A stretch of 64,000 nucleotides of DNA. It comes from Castellaniella hirudinis (GTDB lineage Bacteria > Pseudomonadota > Gammaproteobacteria > Burkholderiales > Burkholderiaceae_B). How positions within the stretch are numbered: position 1 is the first letter of the stretch; each line of letters opens with the position of its first letter. Location: NCBI RefSeq assembly GCF_042651965.1, contig NZ_JBHSDY010000012.1:27615-91614 (forward strand), given 5' to 3'. The position numbers and the translations under genes were made by a program. The notes beneath the pieces were generated by a model. It was not told the DNA's origin, did no database searches, and worked only from the letters and a program-made list of their open reading frames with translations. This document shows positions 43,471 through 52,492 of the stretch, in pieces.

Positions 43471-46038
43471 ATGAGTCATGAGCGACCGGATCCGCTGGAT
43501 CCGACGGAAATGACCGAGGCGGGAGCCATCCAGCGCCTGCAGGCGTCGGTGCAGCGTCTCGAGCATTCCGAGCGTCTGCAGCGGGCGCTGTTCGCGATTG
43601 CCGACATGGCGGCGTCCGGGCTGGACATGCAGAGCCTGATGGAAGGACTGCACCGCAGCATCGCCCAACTGATGTATGCGGAAAACTTCTTCATCGCCCA
43701 GCACGACCCGGAACGCGGGACGATCCGCTTCCTCTATTTCTCGGATGTGATGGATGGGCAGATCTATCGGCCCGATCAGGAATACACCGTTGATCAGGTG
43801 CGCGACACCATCACCCTGCGGTTGATCCAGGCGGCCCGGCCGATGCGGGGACCATCCGACGAGATCGCCCGCGCCCTGGGGCTGGAGCGAGGCCATGGGG
43901 TCGGCACGCCCTCGGTGGATTTCATGGCGGTGCCGATGTGCCGGGACGATCAGGTGCTCGGCATCCTGGCCGTGCAAAGCTACGAAGAAGGGCAGAGCTA
44001 CACGCAGTCCGACGAGCACGTGCTGGCCTTCGTGGCCGGCCACGTGCTGAACGCCGTGGAGCGCAAGCAGGGGCAGGAAGCCCTGGAGCGCCGGGTGGCG
44101 GAACGGACCCGCGAGCTGGCCTGCGCCAACACCAAACTGCAGGAACAGGTGCGCGAGAGCGAACGGGCCGCCCACCTGCAGACCACGCTGTACCGGATCG
44201 CCGCGCTCAGCCACGGCGAGGACGGCAACGAGGCGTTCTACCGCGGCATCCACCAGGCGGTGGGCGAACTGCTCGACGCCGAGAGTTTCTGTATCGCGTT
44301 GATGTCGGCCGACGGGCAGTGGCTGGATTTCCCCTACTACGTCGACAGTTCGGGGGCGGAGCTCCTGCGCCGGCCCATGGGCCGAGGCATGAGCGAGTAC
44401 GCGATCCGCTGCGCGCAGACCCTGCTGGTGGATGAAGGCGAAGTCGATGCACTGATCGCTCAGGGCGAGGTGGATGCGGTCACCTACGGAACCCCGGCCG
44501 TCTCCTGGTTGGGGGCGCCCTTGATGGGCGCGCGAGGCGTGATGGGCGTGGTGGTGGTGCAGAGTTATCGGTCCGACCTGCATTACACCCAGCAGGATGC
44601 CGAGCTGCTGACCTTCGTGTCCTATCAGATCGCCAATACTTTGCAGCGGCGCCAGCAGGCCGAGGCCTTGCAGACCCTGAATGCCGAGCTGGAGGAGCGC
44701 GTCCAGGAACGCACGCAGGAACTGCGCCGGCAGATCGTGGTCCGTGAGCGGGCGCAAAAGCAGCTCAAGCATCAGGTCATGCATGATTCGCTCACCGGCC
44801 TGCCCAATCGGCTGTACCTGCGCGAGCGCCTGGAGCGCGCGCTCGCCGCCCAGAAGCTCGACCCGGAGCGCAGTTTCGCCCTGCTGTATCTGGACGTGGA
44901 TCGCTTCAAGCTGTTCAACGACGGCCTGGGGCATGGGGTGGGTGACGAGGTGCTGCGCATCGTCTCGGCGCGGATGGCCGATTGCGTGCGGGCGCCCGAT
45001 ATCGTCGGCCGGCTGTCGGGCGACGAATTCGCCGTTCTGCTTGAAAACTGTCCGCAGCCTTTTTCCGCCTGCCTGGTGGCCGAACGCATCCAGGCCCGGA
45101 TGGCCGAAGCCATCGAAGTGGGCGGCCGCCAGTTGCACGTCTCGGTCAGCATCGGCATTGCCATGAGCCGTCAGGTTTATCAGACGGTCGACCAGTTGCT
45201 GCATGACGCCGATACCGCCCTGTATCGCGCCAAGGCGGCGGGCCGCCGGCGCTTCGTGATGTTCGATGAGACGCTGCACGCATCGGCCATGAACGTGCTC
45301 GATCTGGAGCAGCAGATGCGCGATGCGCTGGAACAGGCGCAGTTCGCGGCGTATTTCCAGCCCATCGTGCGGTTGGCGGACGGCAGTGTCACCGGATACG
45401 AGGCCCTGATCCGCTGGCAGCACCCGACACTCGGCCTGTTGGAGCCGGGCCAGTTCCTGCCGGCGGCCGAGAAGACCGGCCTGATCGAGGCGATCGACTG
45501 GCATATGTACGGCCTGGCCTGCCGGGCCGCGTCCGGGCTGCTGGGACGGGACAAAATCCTGAACATCAATATCTCGCCGTGCCATTTCCACAGCCGGAAT
45601 TTTCCCAAGCGCCTGCTGGATCTGGCAGCGCGGGCCGGCGTCGCGGCCGACCAGTTGTGTGTCGAAGTGATCGAAAGCTCTCTGCTGGCGGACCCGGACG
45701 CGGCGACCGAAATCCTGGGCAGCCTGCACGAGGCCGGCGTGCGCATCGCGCTGGACGATTTCGGCACCGGCTATTCCTCGCTCAGCCACGTGCACCGCTT
45801 TCCGCTGCGCACGCTGAAAATCGACCGGTCCTTCATCGCGCCGCTGGGGCTGGATTCTCCGAAGCGCAGCACCGCCATCGTGGCGGCCGTGCTCGGCCTG
45901 GCCCAGTCCCTGAATCTGGGCGTGGTCGCCGAAGGCGTGGAAACCGCCGCCCAGCAGGACGCGCTGCTGTCCATGGGCTGCGTCCACGCGCAGGGTTTCC
46001 TGTTCGGCCGGCCTGCGCCGGCGACGGCGCTCTCCTGA
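43471..46038 (+). CDS. GAF-GAF-GGDEF-EAL cyclic-di-GMP protein
   Basis: An 855-residue cytoplasmic signalling protein: two GAF sensor domains (about residues 45-200 and 240-405), a coiled coil, a GGDEF domain with SGDEF at about 516-520, and an EAL domain (about 610-850). The inhibitory I-site RAPD lies five residues before SGDEF, and the EAL active-site residues are all there (EALIRW near 643, NINISP, VEVIESSLL, DDFGTGYSSL, KIDRSFI, EGVET). Both synthesis and hydrolysis of cyclic-di-GMP are therefore possible. ATG chosen with family-like start; an open frame extends 32 codons upstream. Confidence 0.93.
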   Translation: MSHERPDPLDPTEMTEAGAIQRLQASVQRLEHSERLQRALFAIADMAASGLDMQSLMEGLHRSIAQLMYAENFFIAQHDPERGTIRFLYFSDVMDGQIYRPDQEYTVDQVRDTITLRLIQAARPMRGPSDEIARALGLERGHGVGTPSVDFMAVPMCRDDQVLGILAVQSYEEGQSYTQSDEHVLAFVAGHVLNAVERKQGQEALERRVAERTRELACANTKLQEQVRESERAAHLQTTLYRIAALSHGEDGNEAFYRGIHQAVGELLDAESFCIALMSADGQWLDFPYYVDSSGAELLRRPMGRGMSEYAIRCAQTLLVDEGEVDALIAQGEVDAVTYGTPAVSWLGAPLMGARGVMGVVVVQSYRSDLHYTQQDAELLTFVSYQIANTLQRRQQAEALQTLNAELEERVQERTQELRRQIVVRERAQKQLKHQVMHDSLTGLPNRLYLRERLERALAAQKLDPERSFALLYLDVDRFKLFNDGLGHGVGDEVLRIVSARMADCVRAPDIVGRLSGDEFAVLLENCPQPFSACLVAERIQARMAEAIEVGGRQLHVSVSIGIAMSRQVYQTVDQLLHDADTALYRAKAAGRRRFVMFDETLHASAMNVLDLEQQMRDALEQAQFAAYFQPIVRLADGSVTGYEALIRWQHPTLGLLEPGQFLPAAEKTGLIEAIDWHMYGLACRAASGLLGRDKILNINISPCHFHSRNFPKRLLDLAARAGVAADQLCVEVIESSLLADPDAATEILGSLHEAGVRIALDDFGTGYSSLSHVHRFPLRTLKIDRSFIAPLGLDSPKRSTAIVAAVLGLAQSLNLGVVAEGVETAAQQDALLSMGCVHAQGFLFGRPAPATALS

Positions 46039-46111
46039 TCTGAAAGCCATACACCGACCCGCCCCCCGCGTCTGGCGCGAGGGGCTGGTTTTCACGGCTT
46101 GCGCAATAAAA

Positions 46112-46155
46112 GAAATCATGGTTTCATATTGGAAAATATAAGAAACTGTAGTTTC
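46112..46155. promoter_or_regulatory. Two palindromic operators upstream of the TRAP operon
   Basis: GAAATCATGGTTTC (46112-46125) and GAAACTGTAGTTTC (46142-46155) are 14-bp palindromes, the second exact, 30 bp apart start to start (about three helix turns), with AT-rich DNA between them. About 90 bp before the dctP-like gene. Likely sites for the RpiR-type regulator encoded at 49853-50698. Confidence 0.6.
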
Positions 46156-46240
46156 TTTCAGAAGAACAAGGGGTTGTGCATGTTTGTGCCAGCCAATGGA
46201 GCCAGCCCAGGTGAGCCACCTGGCAAAAAGGAGATAAGCC

Positions 46241-47266
46241 ATGTTGAACCGCATATTGCTTGCTGCTGCGGCAACTTTTGTCGTGACTTCCGCGCAGGCG
46301 GACACGGTCGCCCTGAAGGTCCTGGGGCAGCCCGCCGGATCCGGACAGATTGCCCAGCAAAAGGAACAGCCGTTTTTCGAGTCGCTGAAAAGTCATCTGG
46401 ACTTTGATGTGTCGGTGCAGTACCTGCCGGTGGACGTGGCGGGCATTCCGGATTCGGATGGTCTGCGTGTCCTGAAATCCGGTTTGTTCGACATCGTGTC
46501 GATCCGCGGGTCTCAGGTCAGCCGGGACGAACCGGCCATTCTGGGGCTGGATCTGGTGGGCTTGAATACCAGCTTCGAGGACGGCAAAAAACACATCCAG
46601 GCGTTTTTCGGCACGGTCGATGCGCGCCTGCAGTCGAAGTTCAACGCCAAGCTGCTGGGCATCTGGCCCGCCGGTCCGCAGATCATTTTCTGCAAGCCGG
46701 AAATCTCCAGCCTGGCCGATCTGAAAGGCATGAAGGTCCGTGTGGGCGATCAGAGCGTCGCCAATTTCATGGCCGGCCTGGGGGCCACCGGAATTCCCTT
46801 GCCTTTTGGCGACGTCCAGCAGTCTCTGGCGCGCGGCGTGGTCGATTGCGGGATTACCGGGCCCGCATCCGCCAACTCCGGCGGCTGGCCGGAGGCCACG
46901 ACCACGGTACTGCCCTTGTCGCTGCAACTGGCGGCCAACGGCTATGCGATCAACCTGAAAAAATGGAATTCCTTGAGTCAGGATCAGCAAAAATCGCTGC
47001 AGGCCGCCGTGACCAAGCTGACGGATGATATCTGGGCATATTCCGAAGAGCTGTATGCCGATGCCATGCGCTGCAACAGTGGACTTCAGCCTTGCGCCTT
47101 GAAGGCCTCGTACCACCTCAAGCAGGTGCCGGTGTCCGAGGCGGACAAGGAAACCGTGAAGGCTGCGGTTGAAAAGATCTCTCTGCCCCTCTGGGCGAAG
47201 CAATGCAATGCGACGTTCCCGGAGTGCGAAGCCAAGTGGCGCCAGGCCATGGGCCTGCAGCCCTGA
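46241..47266 (+). CDS. TRAP transporter solute-binding protein (DctP type)
   Basis: A 341-residue periplasmic receptor with a signal peptide (MLNRILLAAAATFVVTSAQA). Contains the DctP fold segments KGMKVRVGDQS and GVVDCGITGP. RBS AAGGAG precedes the ATG. First gene of dctP-dctQ-dctM-racemase-like. Carries an extra four cysteines near the C-terminus (CNSGLQPC, CNATFPEC), suggesting disulfide bonds. Substrate unknown; probably an organic acid or a carbamoyl amino acid. Confidence 0.9.
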   Translation: MLNRILLAAAATFVVTSAQADTVALKVLGQPAGSGQIAQQKEQPFFESLKSHLDFDVSVQYLPVDVAGIPDSDGLRVLKSGLFDIVSIRGSQVSRDEPAILGLDLVGLNTSFEDGKKHIQAFFGTVDARLQSKFNAKLLGIWPAGPQIIFCKPEISSLADLKGMKVRVGDQSVANFMAGLGATGIPLPFGDVQQSLARGVVDCGITGPASANSGGWPEATTTVLPLSLQLAANGYAINLKKWNSLSQDQQKSLQAAVTKLTDDIWAYSEELYADAMRCNSGLQPCALKASYHLKQVPVSEADKETVKAAVEKISLPLWAKQCNATFPECEAKWRQAMGLQP

Positions 47267-47291
47267 GACCGGCCCATTGGGGGGATACACG

Positions 47292-47858
47292 ATGAAAAAG
47301 ATCTCATTGGGCTCGGGCGTCCTGTTCGGCGTCGTCATGGTGGCGCTGTGCTTTGCGATCTTCGCCGAAACCATTCTGCGGAAATTCTTTTCGGTTTCCC
47401 TGGGAGGCGTCGACGAACTGGGCGGCTATGCGCTGGCGGTTGCGGCGTTGCTGGCGTTCCTGGTGACCGCCATCGAACAGGCGCATATCCGGATCAATAT
47501 CCTGCACTCGAAAATGGGCATCAAGGCGCGCGGCGTGCTGAATTGCATTTCCATGGCGTCCCTGGCCGCCTTCGCCTTGTTCCTGCTGTATTTCGCGGTG
47601 GAAACCGTGCTCGATACGATCACCTATCAGTCGATCGCCCAGACGCCCTGGGCAACCCCCCTGATTTATCCCCAGGCTGCCTGGCTGGCGGCCACCATCG
47701 TCTTTGCCGTGGGCGCGCTGGTGCTGGCAGGCCGTGCCTGCGCCTTGCTGCTGCGCGCCGACTGGCAGGCGCTGGACCGGAAGTTCGGTCCCAGCACGCC
47801 GGAGGGCGGGCTGCAGGAAGAACTGGATGACCTGAAATCGCGCGAAGGAGAATTCTGA
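47292..47858 (+). CDS. TRAP transporter small permease (DctQ type)
   Basis: A 188-residue membrane protein with four hydrophobic helices; starts MKKISLGSGVLFGVVMV after GGGGGATACACG. A longer open frame exists upstream but overlaps dctP. Its TGA overlaps the dctM ATG by one base (TGATG), a coupled pair as usual in TRAP operons. C-terminal tail is charged and cytoplasmic. Confidence 0.9.
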   Translation: MKKISLGSGVLFGVVMVALCFAIFAETILRKFFSVSLGGVDELGGYALAVAALLAFLVTAIEQAHIRINILHSKMGIKARGVLNCISMASLAAFALFLLYFAVETVLDTITYQSIAQTPWATPLIYPQAAWLAATIVFAVGALVLAGRACALLLRADWQALDRKFGPSTPEGGLQEELDDLKSREGEF

Positions 47859-49162
47859 TGAGCATCATCATTGTCGGAATCGGCTTTGCGATCATGTTGG
47901 TGCTGATGTTCATCAGCATCCCGGTGGCCGTCTCCATCGTGACGGTCGGAGTGTTGGGCGGCTATGCCTTCTACGGGGCGCCGCTGGTCAATATGATGGG
48001 GGGCGTGGTCTGGACCACCCTGAATTCGCCCGCCATCCTGGCCATTCCGCTGTTCATGCTGCTGGGCGAGTTCCTGCTGCGCGGCGGGATCGCCGACAAG
48101 ATGTACGACGCTTTTGCGATCTGGCTGGACAGGCTGCCCGGTGGCCTGCTGCACACCAATATTGCGACCTGCGCCCTGTTTTCGGCGACTTCGGGGTCTT
48201 CGGTGGCGACGGCCGCCACCGTGGGCACGATCGCTTTGCCTGCCCTGCAGCAGCGCAATTATCCGCCCTCCGCGTCGCTGGGTTCTTTGGCCGCCGGCGG
48301 CACGCTGGGCATTCTGATCCCGCCCAGCATCAATCTGCTGGTCTACGGCTCGCTGGCCAATGCCTCGGTCGGGAAACTGTTTGCGGCGGGCCTGATCCCC
48401 GGGATTTTGCTGGCCCTGCTGTTTTCCGTGTACATCATGGTTTTTCAGGGCCGGGCCGGGCATGTGACGGACGAACGCGTGCGGATTCCGCTGGCGACGA
48501 AACTCGGCAGCCTGCGCCACCTGATCGCGCCGCTGCTGATTTTCGGCGTCGTCATGGGCTCGATTTACGGCGGTTTTGCCACGCCGACGGAATCGGCGGC
48601 CCTGGGGGTGGTCATCACGCTGTTCATCATTGCGCTGATGGGGCGCATGAGTTGGGGCCTGATGCTCAATTGCGTCATGCAGGCGGCCCGGACGACGGGC
48701 ATGACGGTCATCGTCCTGACGGCGGCTTTGCTGCTCAACGTCACGATTTCCATGCTGGGCGCCACGCAGATCGTGACGCAGTGGGTGGCGGGTTTTGAAT
48801 TCAGTTCGGTGACCCTGCTGCTGGTGCTGATCGTGTTCTACGTGATCCTGGGCATGTTCATGGATGCCATGTCGATGCTGGTGCTGACGGTGCCCATTGC
48901 CGTGCCCATGGTGGTGGCTGCGGGGATCGATCCCATCTGGTTCGGCATCTTCATCATCCTGATGTGCGAGATCGCCCTGATCACGCCGCCGGTCGGGATG
49001 AACCTGTTCGTGGTGCAGGGCTTGCGCCGCGACGGCGGCAGCTTCAACGACGTGATCCGGGGGGCGCTGCCCTATGTCTTCATCATGCTGGCCTTCGTCG
49101 TGCTGCTGATCTTCCTGCCCCAGATCGTGATGTGGTTGCCTGACAGCCTGGCCCATGCCTGA
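47858..49162 (+). CDS. TRAP transporter large permease (DctM type)
   Basis: A 434-residue inner-membrane protein with about twelve helices, the channel subunit. Typical DctM segments are ILAIPLFMLLGEFL, GGTLGILIPPSINLLVYG and MDAMSMLVLTVPIAVPMV. Start overlaps the dctQ stop. Ends 29 bp before the racemase-like gene. Confidence 0.95.
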   Translation: MSIIIVGIGFAIMLVLMFISIPVAVSIVTVGVLGGYAFYGAPLVNMMGGVVWTTLNSPAILAIPLFMLLGEFLLRGGIADKMYDAFAIWLDRLPGGLLHTNIATCALFSATSGSSVATAATVGTIALPALQQRNYPPSASLGSLAAGGTLGILIPPSINLLVYGSLANASVGKLFAAGLIPGILLALLFSVYIMVFQGRAGHVTDERVRIPLATKLGSLRHLIAPLLIFGVVMGSIYGGFATPTESAALGVVITLFIIALMGRMSWGLMLNCVMQAARTTGMTVIVLTAALLLNVTISMLGATQIVTQWVAGFEFSSVTLLLVLIVFYVILGMFMDAMSMLVLTVPIAVPMVVAAGIDPIWFGIFIILMCEIALITPPVGMNLFVVQGLRRDGGSFNDVIRGALPYVFIMLAFVVLLIFLPQIVMWLPDSLAHA

Positions 49163-49190
49163 TTCTCCCAGCCTTGCGGAACGTACTCGT

Positions 49191-49829
49191 ATGAAGTTGT
49201 TGGTCATCAATCCCAATACGAACCCGGCGGTGACGGAGCAGGTGCGGGCGACCGCCCTGGCCTACGCCGGGGCGGGCACCCGGATCGAAGCGGTCAATCC
49301 CGCCCGGGGGCCGTTCTCCATTGAAACGGATGAGCACAAGGCGCAAGCCACCGTGCATGTGACGGACCTGGTGCGCAACGGCGGGCAGGTGGGGTATGAC
49401 GGCTATGTGGTGGCCTGTTTCGATGACATCGGCGTGGCCGAGGCACGCCGTATCGTCGATCGTCCGGTCATCAGCCTGGCCGAGGCCGCCATCCGGGCGG
49501 CAGCGCGGAAATACCGCCGCTTCGCGGTGGTGACGACCGTCCCGGCCGCCGTGCCCACCATCGAGCAGTTGGCGCAGTCCTATGGACTGGCGGGCAGTTG
49601 CGGTGTGCTGGCGGTCGATGTCGGCGTGGCCGAAGCCGCGAGCCGGAGCGCCCGGGCCGAACAGCGGTTGGTCGAGGCCGTGCGTCTTGCCTATGACCGG
49701 GACGGCGCGCAGGCGATCGTGCTGGGTTCGGGGGCCTATTCCGGCCGCGCGGCGGATCTGTCGGCCGCGATGGGAATTCCCTTTCTGGAAAGCCTCGAAG
49801 AAGCGATCCGGTATTGCGAGAACGCCTGA
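49191..49829 (+). CDS. Asp/Glu/hydantoin racemase-family protein lacking the second catalytic cysteine
   Basis: A 212-residue protein of the Asp/Glu racemase superfamily (PF01177-type), starting MKLLVINPNTNPAVTEQV. The first catalytic Cys is present in VVACFDD (Cys76), but the second position, normally Cys in a GC(A/G)GM-type motif, is Ser180 (IVLGSGAYSG). That would disable two-base racemisation but could fit a decarboxylase, lyase or isomerase of the superfamily. An ATG 12 codons upstream overlaps dctM; the conserved start is used. Linked to a TRAP importer. Confidence 0.85.
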   Translation: MKLLVINPNTNPAVTEQVRATALAYAGAGTRIEAVNPARGPFSIETDEHKAQATVHVTDLVRNGGQVGYDGYVVACFDDIGVAEARRIVDRPVISLAEAAIRAAARKYRRFAVVTTVPAAVPTIEQLAQSYGLAGSCGVLAVDVGVAEAASRSARAEQRLVEAVRLAYDRDGAQAIVLGSGAYSGRAADLSAAMGIPFLESLEEAIRYCENA

Positions 49830-49852
49830 CCGGCGTTTGGGTCAGCGCCTGA

Positions 49853-50698
49853 TCAGAGCTCGTCCAGGATGTCGTTGGCGGTCTCGATCTGGCGCAGCCG
49901 GTCGCGGCCCTGGGTATCCGACAGCTCGATGGTGCGCATCGCCAGCAGATGGCACAGGGCCATGACGGAGACGTGATTGAACAGGGGGCCGCCCGCCGCC
50001 GTATGGCAGCGGAAGTGCCGGTGGACGCCTTTGACCGTCTCGGCCCCTTCATCGGTGATGTAGATCAGGGTGGCCTGGGTCTTTCTCAGGAAATCCAGGA
50101 GCGGGCGGTTGTGTGACACCCGCCTGCGCAGGCCGAACAGCAGCACGCAGTCGTGCGGCTCGATGCGGGCCAGGTATTCTCCCAGGGTTTCTCCGGACCC
50201 GGGAAGAGACACGACGTGCTCGATCACCTGCATCAGTTGCCAGCGCAGATAGTCCGCCAGGGGGCGGCTCGCCCGGAATCCGATGATCCAGGTCTTGCGG
50301 GCTGCCAGCATGCTGTGCGCGACCGCATCGATGTCGTCCAGGGTCAGCGTGCTGAACGTCTGGTCGATATTGTCTTTGCCTTGCTGCAGATGGTCGCCGA
50401 GCGCGTTGGCCGCCTGGGGGCTTTTGGCGCTGGGCATGAACAGCCGCGAGCCGGTTTGCTGTTCTTCGCGCGCATGCCGGCGGGCTTCTTCGTAATTGCT
50501 GTAATCCAGGCGGCGTACGAAGCGCGAGACGGTGGCCTTGGAGACTTGCGCCAGTTGCGCCAGTTCCTGGGCATCGTAGCTGGCCAGCTCGCCGGGGAAG
50601 TCGCACAGGAATTCTCCCAGGCGGCGCTCCGCCGGATGCAAGGTGGGCAGGGCGGCGCGCACGCGCGCCAGAAAGGATCTGCGGGCCGTGTGTTTCAT
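49853..50698 (-). CDS. RpiR/MurR-family regulator (HTH plus SIS domain), probable TRAP operon regulator
   Basis: A 281-residue RpiR regulator: helix-turn-helix at about residues 40-75 (ELAQLAQVSKATVSRFVRRLDYSNY in parts) and SIS domain (about 125-255) with ARKTWIIGFRASRPLADYL. Convergent with the TRAP operon (24 bp gap). The paired palindromes before dctP are its likely targets. The SIS domain suggests a phosphosugar-like inducer, but nothing else in the operon points to one. Confidence 0.88.
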   Translation of the reverse strand: MKHTARRSFLARVRAALPTLHPAERRLGEFLCDFPGELASYDAQELAQLAQVSKATVSRFVRRLDYSNYEEARRHAREEQQTGSRLFMPSAKSPQAANALGDHLQQGKDNIDQTFSTLTLDDIDAVAHSMLAARKTWIIGFRASRPLADYLRWQLMQVIEHVVSLPGSGETLGEYLARIEPHDCVLLFGLRRRVSHNRPLLDFLRKTQATLIYITDEGAETVKGVHRHFRCHTAAGGPLFNHVSVMALCHLLAMRTIELSDTQGRDRLRQIETANDILDEL

Positions 50699-50966
50699 CG
50701 GAGGCGGATTCCGGGCATGGTGCGGTGGCGTGAGCGCAGCGGGTGATGACGCTGACAGGATATCAGGGCTTTCGGTCTTTCGAGGGGCGGGGATGGTCCG
50801 ATGGGCGTCCGGCGCGTGCCGGGTACGGGACTTCCCTAGGTGTTATTTATAGATACAGACGGCATAATGCTGCCCATGCAGGTGAGGAGACAGCCCTGCT
50901 GGGCACTGGCGCCACGGAGATGGTGCTTTCATTTGTAGCAGTACCCATAAAAAACAGAAATCTGGC

Positions 50967-50993
50967 GGGGCCGACGACACAATCGTCGGCCCC
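50967..50993. other. Perfect 11-bp hairpin in the speDE upstream region
   Basis: GGGGCCGACGA and TCGTCGGCCCC are exact complements around a 5-base loop. The whole 50699-51226 gap (about 530 bp) has no protein gene I can support. The hairpin has no T-run on the + side; on the minus strand a TTTTTT lies about 12 bp after it. It could end a small RNA or separate the rpiR and speDE transcripts. Confidence 0.45.
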
Positions 50994-51089
50994 GTTCCAT
51001 TTCAGGCGCACCAACAGCTCAGGCGCTTGGAACGCATCACCTGGAACGCATTGAGTACGGCGGTGATTCGGCAATAATGTGTGCCCATC

Positions 51090-51118
51090 TTGAACTAAGA
51101 TCGTTCATCGCCTATCAT
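51090..51118 (+). promoter_or_regulatory. Sigma-70 promoter of speDE
   Basis: TTGAAC, a 17-bp spacer, then TATCAT, about 109 bp before the ATG. Confidence 0.6.
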
Positions 51119-51226
51119 CAATAGATTTTCCGCTAGGCTGGCGGCAGGGCGCGCCATCCGGCGGCGTTTCCGCCAGGCCGTTTCCTCGCGCACGACGCGC
51201 ACTCCTGTTTTCCGGAGGATGCCATC

Positions 51227-52492
51227 ATGCAAGGCCTGCACCTCACCGCAGATCTCTATCGCTGCCAATCCGACGCCACGCTGCTGACCGACGAGGCCGT
51301 CCTCGCCGGGCTGTGCCGCCAGGCCACGCTCGACGCGGGCCTGACCATCGTCGGTGAAAAATGGCATACCTTTCCCGATTACCAGGGCCAGCCCGGCGGC
51401 GTCACCGGCATGCTGCTGTTGGCCGAATCCCATCTGGCGGTGCATACCTGGCCGGAACGCGGCGGCGTGACGCTGGACGTCTACGTCTGCAATTTCGAGG
51501 CTGATAATTCCGTCCGGGCGGAACAGTTGATCACCCGGATCGAAACCGCCTTCCAGCCCGCCCAATGCCAGCGTCAGCGCCTGATGCGGGGGGAGCGCGA
51601 CGGTCCGGCGTCGGATCGCGAACTGTTGCTGGAACCTCTGGACGAGGGCGCTGAATACGGTTTCCGCTTCGACCGCCGGATTCTGGATCGCGACACCGGC
51701 CTGCAGCGGCTGGAACTGCTCGAATCACGTGAACTGGGGCTGACGCTGCGGCTGGACGGCCACCTGATGACGTCCGAGGCAGACGAGGCGTTCTACCACG
51801 AGGCCCTGATCCATCCGGCCGCGCTGGCGCACCCGGCCCCGCGCCGGGCGCTGATCGTCGGCGGCGGCGACGGCGGCGCGCTGGAAGAGCTGCTGAAGCA
51901 CCGCGGCATCGAATCGGCCACGCTGGTGGAGCTGGACGGCGGTGTGGTGGACGCCGCGCGCGCGCACCTGAAGTCCATCCACCGGGGCAGCCTGGACGAT
52001 CCCCGGGCAACCTTGCGCATCCAGGATGGGGCGGCGTTCGTGCGCGACTGCGGTGCGGCGGGCCGGACCTTCGATCTCGTCTATCTGGACCTGACCGATC
52101 CGGAGACCCCGGCCGGGCCGCTGTACACCCGGGCGTTCTTCGAGGCGTGCCGGGACATTCTGGCGCCGGGCGGCGCGCTGGTCCTGCATCTGGGGGCGCC
52201 GTTCCACGAGCCGGGACAGGTGTCCGGCCTGGCAGCCGCCCTGGGCGAGGTCTTTGCCCAGGTCCACGGCTACGGCCTGCACATTCCGCTGTACGGCTCG
52301 TATTGGGCTTTGGCGGTGGCTTCGGACTCGCTCGATCCGGTCGCATTGACGCCCGGGGACGTCGAAGCGCGCCTGCGCAGCCGGGGCATCGGCGATCTGC
52401 AGGTCTACAGCCCCGAATTCCACGGGGCCTTGTTCGCCTTGCCGGCGCGTTACCGGCGCCTGATGCCGGCGCCGGTCTCAGTGCCCGCCTGA
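51227..52492 (+). CDS. Fused S-adenosylmethionine decarboxylase / spermidine synthase (SpeD-SpeE)
   Basis: A 421-residue two-enzyme protein for polyamine synthesis. Residues 1-120 are a prokaryotic AdoMet decarboxylase proenzyme: self-cleavage at Glu67-Ser68 in LLLAESHLAVHTW makes the pyruvoyl group, with His73 and Cys88 at the catalytic spacing seen in the T. maritima enzyme. Residues 135-421 are spermidine synthase: VGGGDGGALEELL (about 209-219) binds decarboxylated AdoMet and YLDLTDPETPAGPLYT supplies the catalytic Asp. Fusion would channel decarboxylated AdoMet. Start has RBS GGAGGA. Convergent 15-bp overlap with the SMR gene. Confidence 0.95.
   Translation: MQGLHLTADLYRCQSDATLLTDEAVLAGLCRQATLDAGLTIVGEKWHTFPDYQGQPGGVTGMLLLAESHLAVHTWPERGGVTLDVYVCNFEADNSVRAEQLITRIETAFQPAQCQRQRLMRGERDGPASDRELLLEPLDEGAEYGFRFDRRILDRDTGLQRLELLESRELGLTLRLDGHLMTSEADEAFYHEALIHPAALAHPAPRRALIVGGGDGGALEELLKHRGIESATLVELDGGVVDAARAHLKSIHRGSLDDPRATLRIQDGAAFVRDCGAAGRTFDLVYLDLTDPETPAGPLYTRAFFEACRDILAPGGALVLHLGAPFHEPGQVSGLAAALGEVFAQVHGYGLHIPLYGSYWALAVASDSLDPVALTPGDVEARLRSRGIGDLQVYSPEFHGALFALPARYRRLMPAPVSVPA

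Noticed and set aside
43202..43474. Possible 90-codon gene before the cyclic-di-GMP gene
   Set aside because: No ribosome binding site or family resemblance, and it overlaps the likely promoter and start of the downstream gene.
43330..46305. Minus-strand open frame of 991 codons opposite the cyclic-di-GMP gene
   Set aside because: Its translation is a low-complexity Ala/Arg/His/Gln-rich shadow, while the plus strand shows clear GAF, GGDEF and EAL motifs.
50847..51074. Possible 75-codon minus-strand gene
   Set aside because: Runs through the perfect hairpin and has no recognisable start signal; kept as non-coding.
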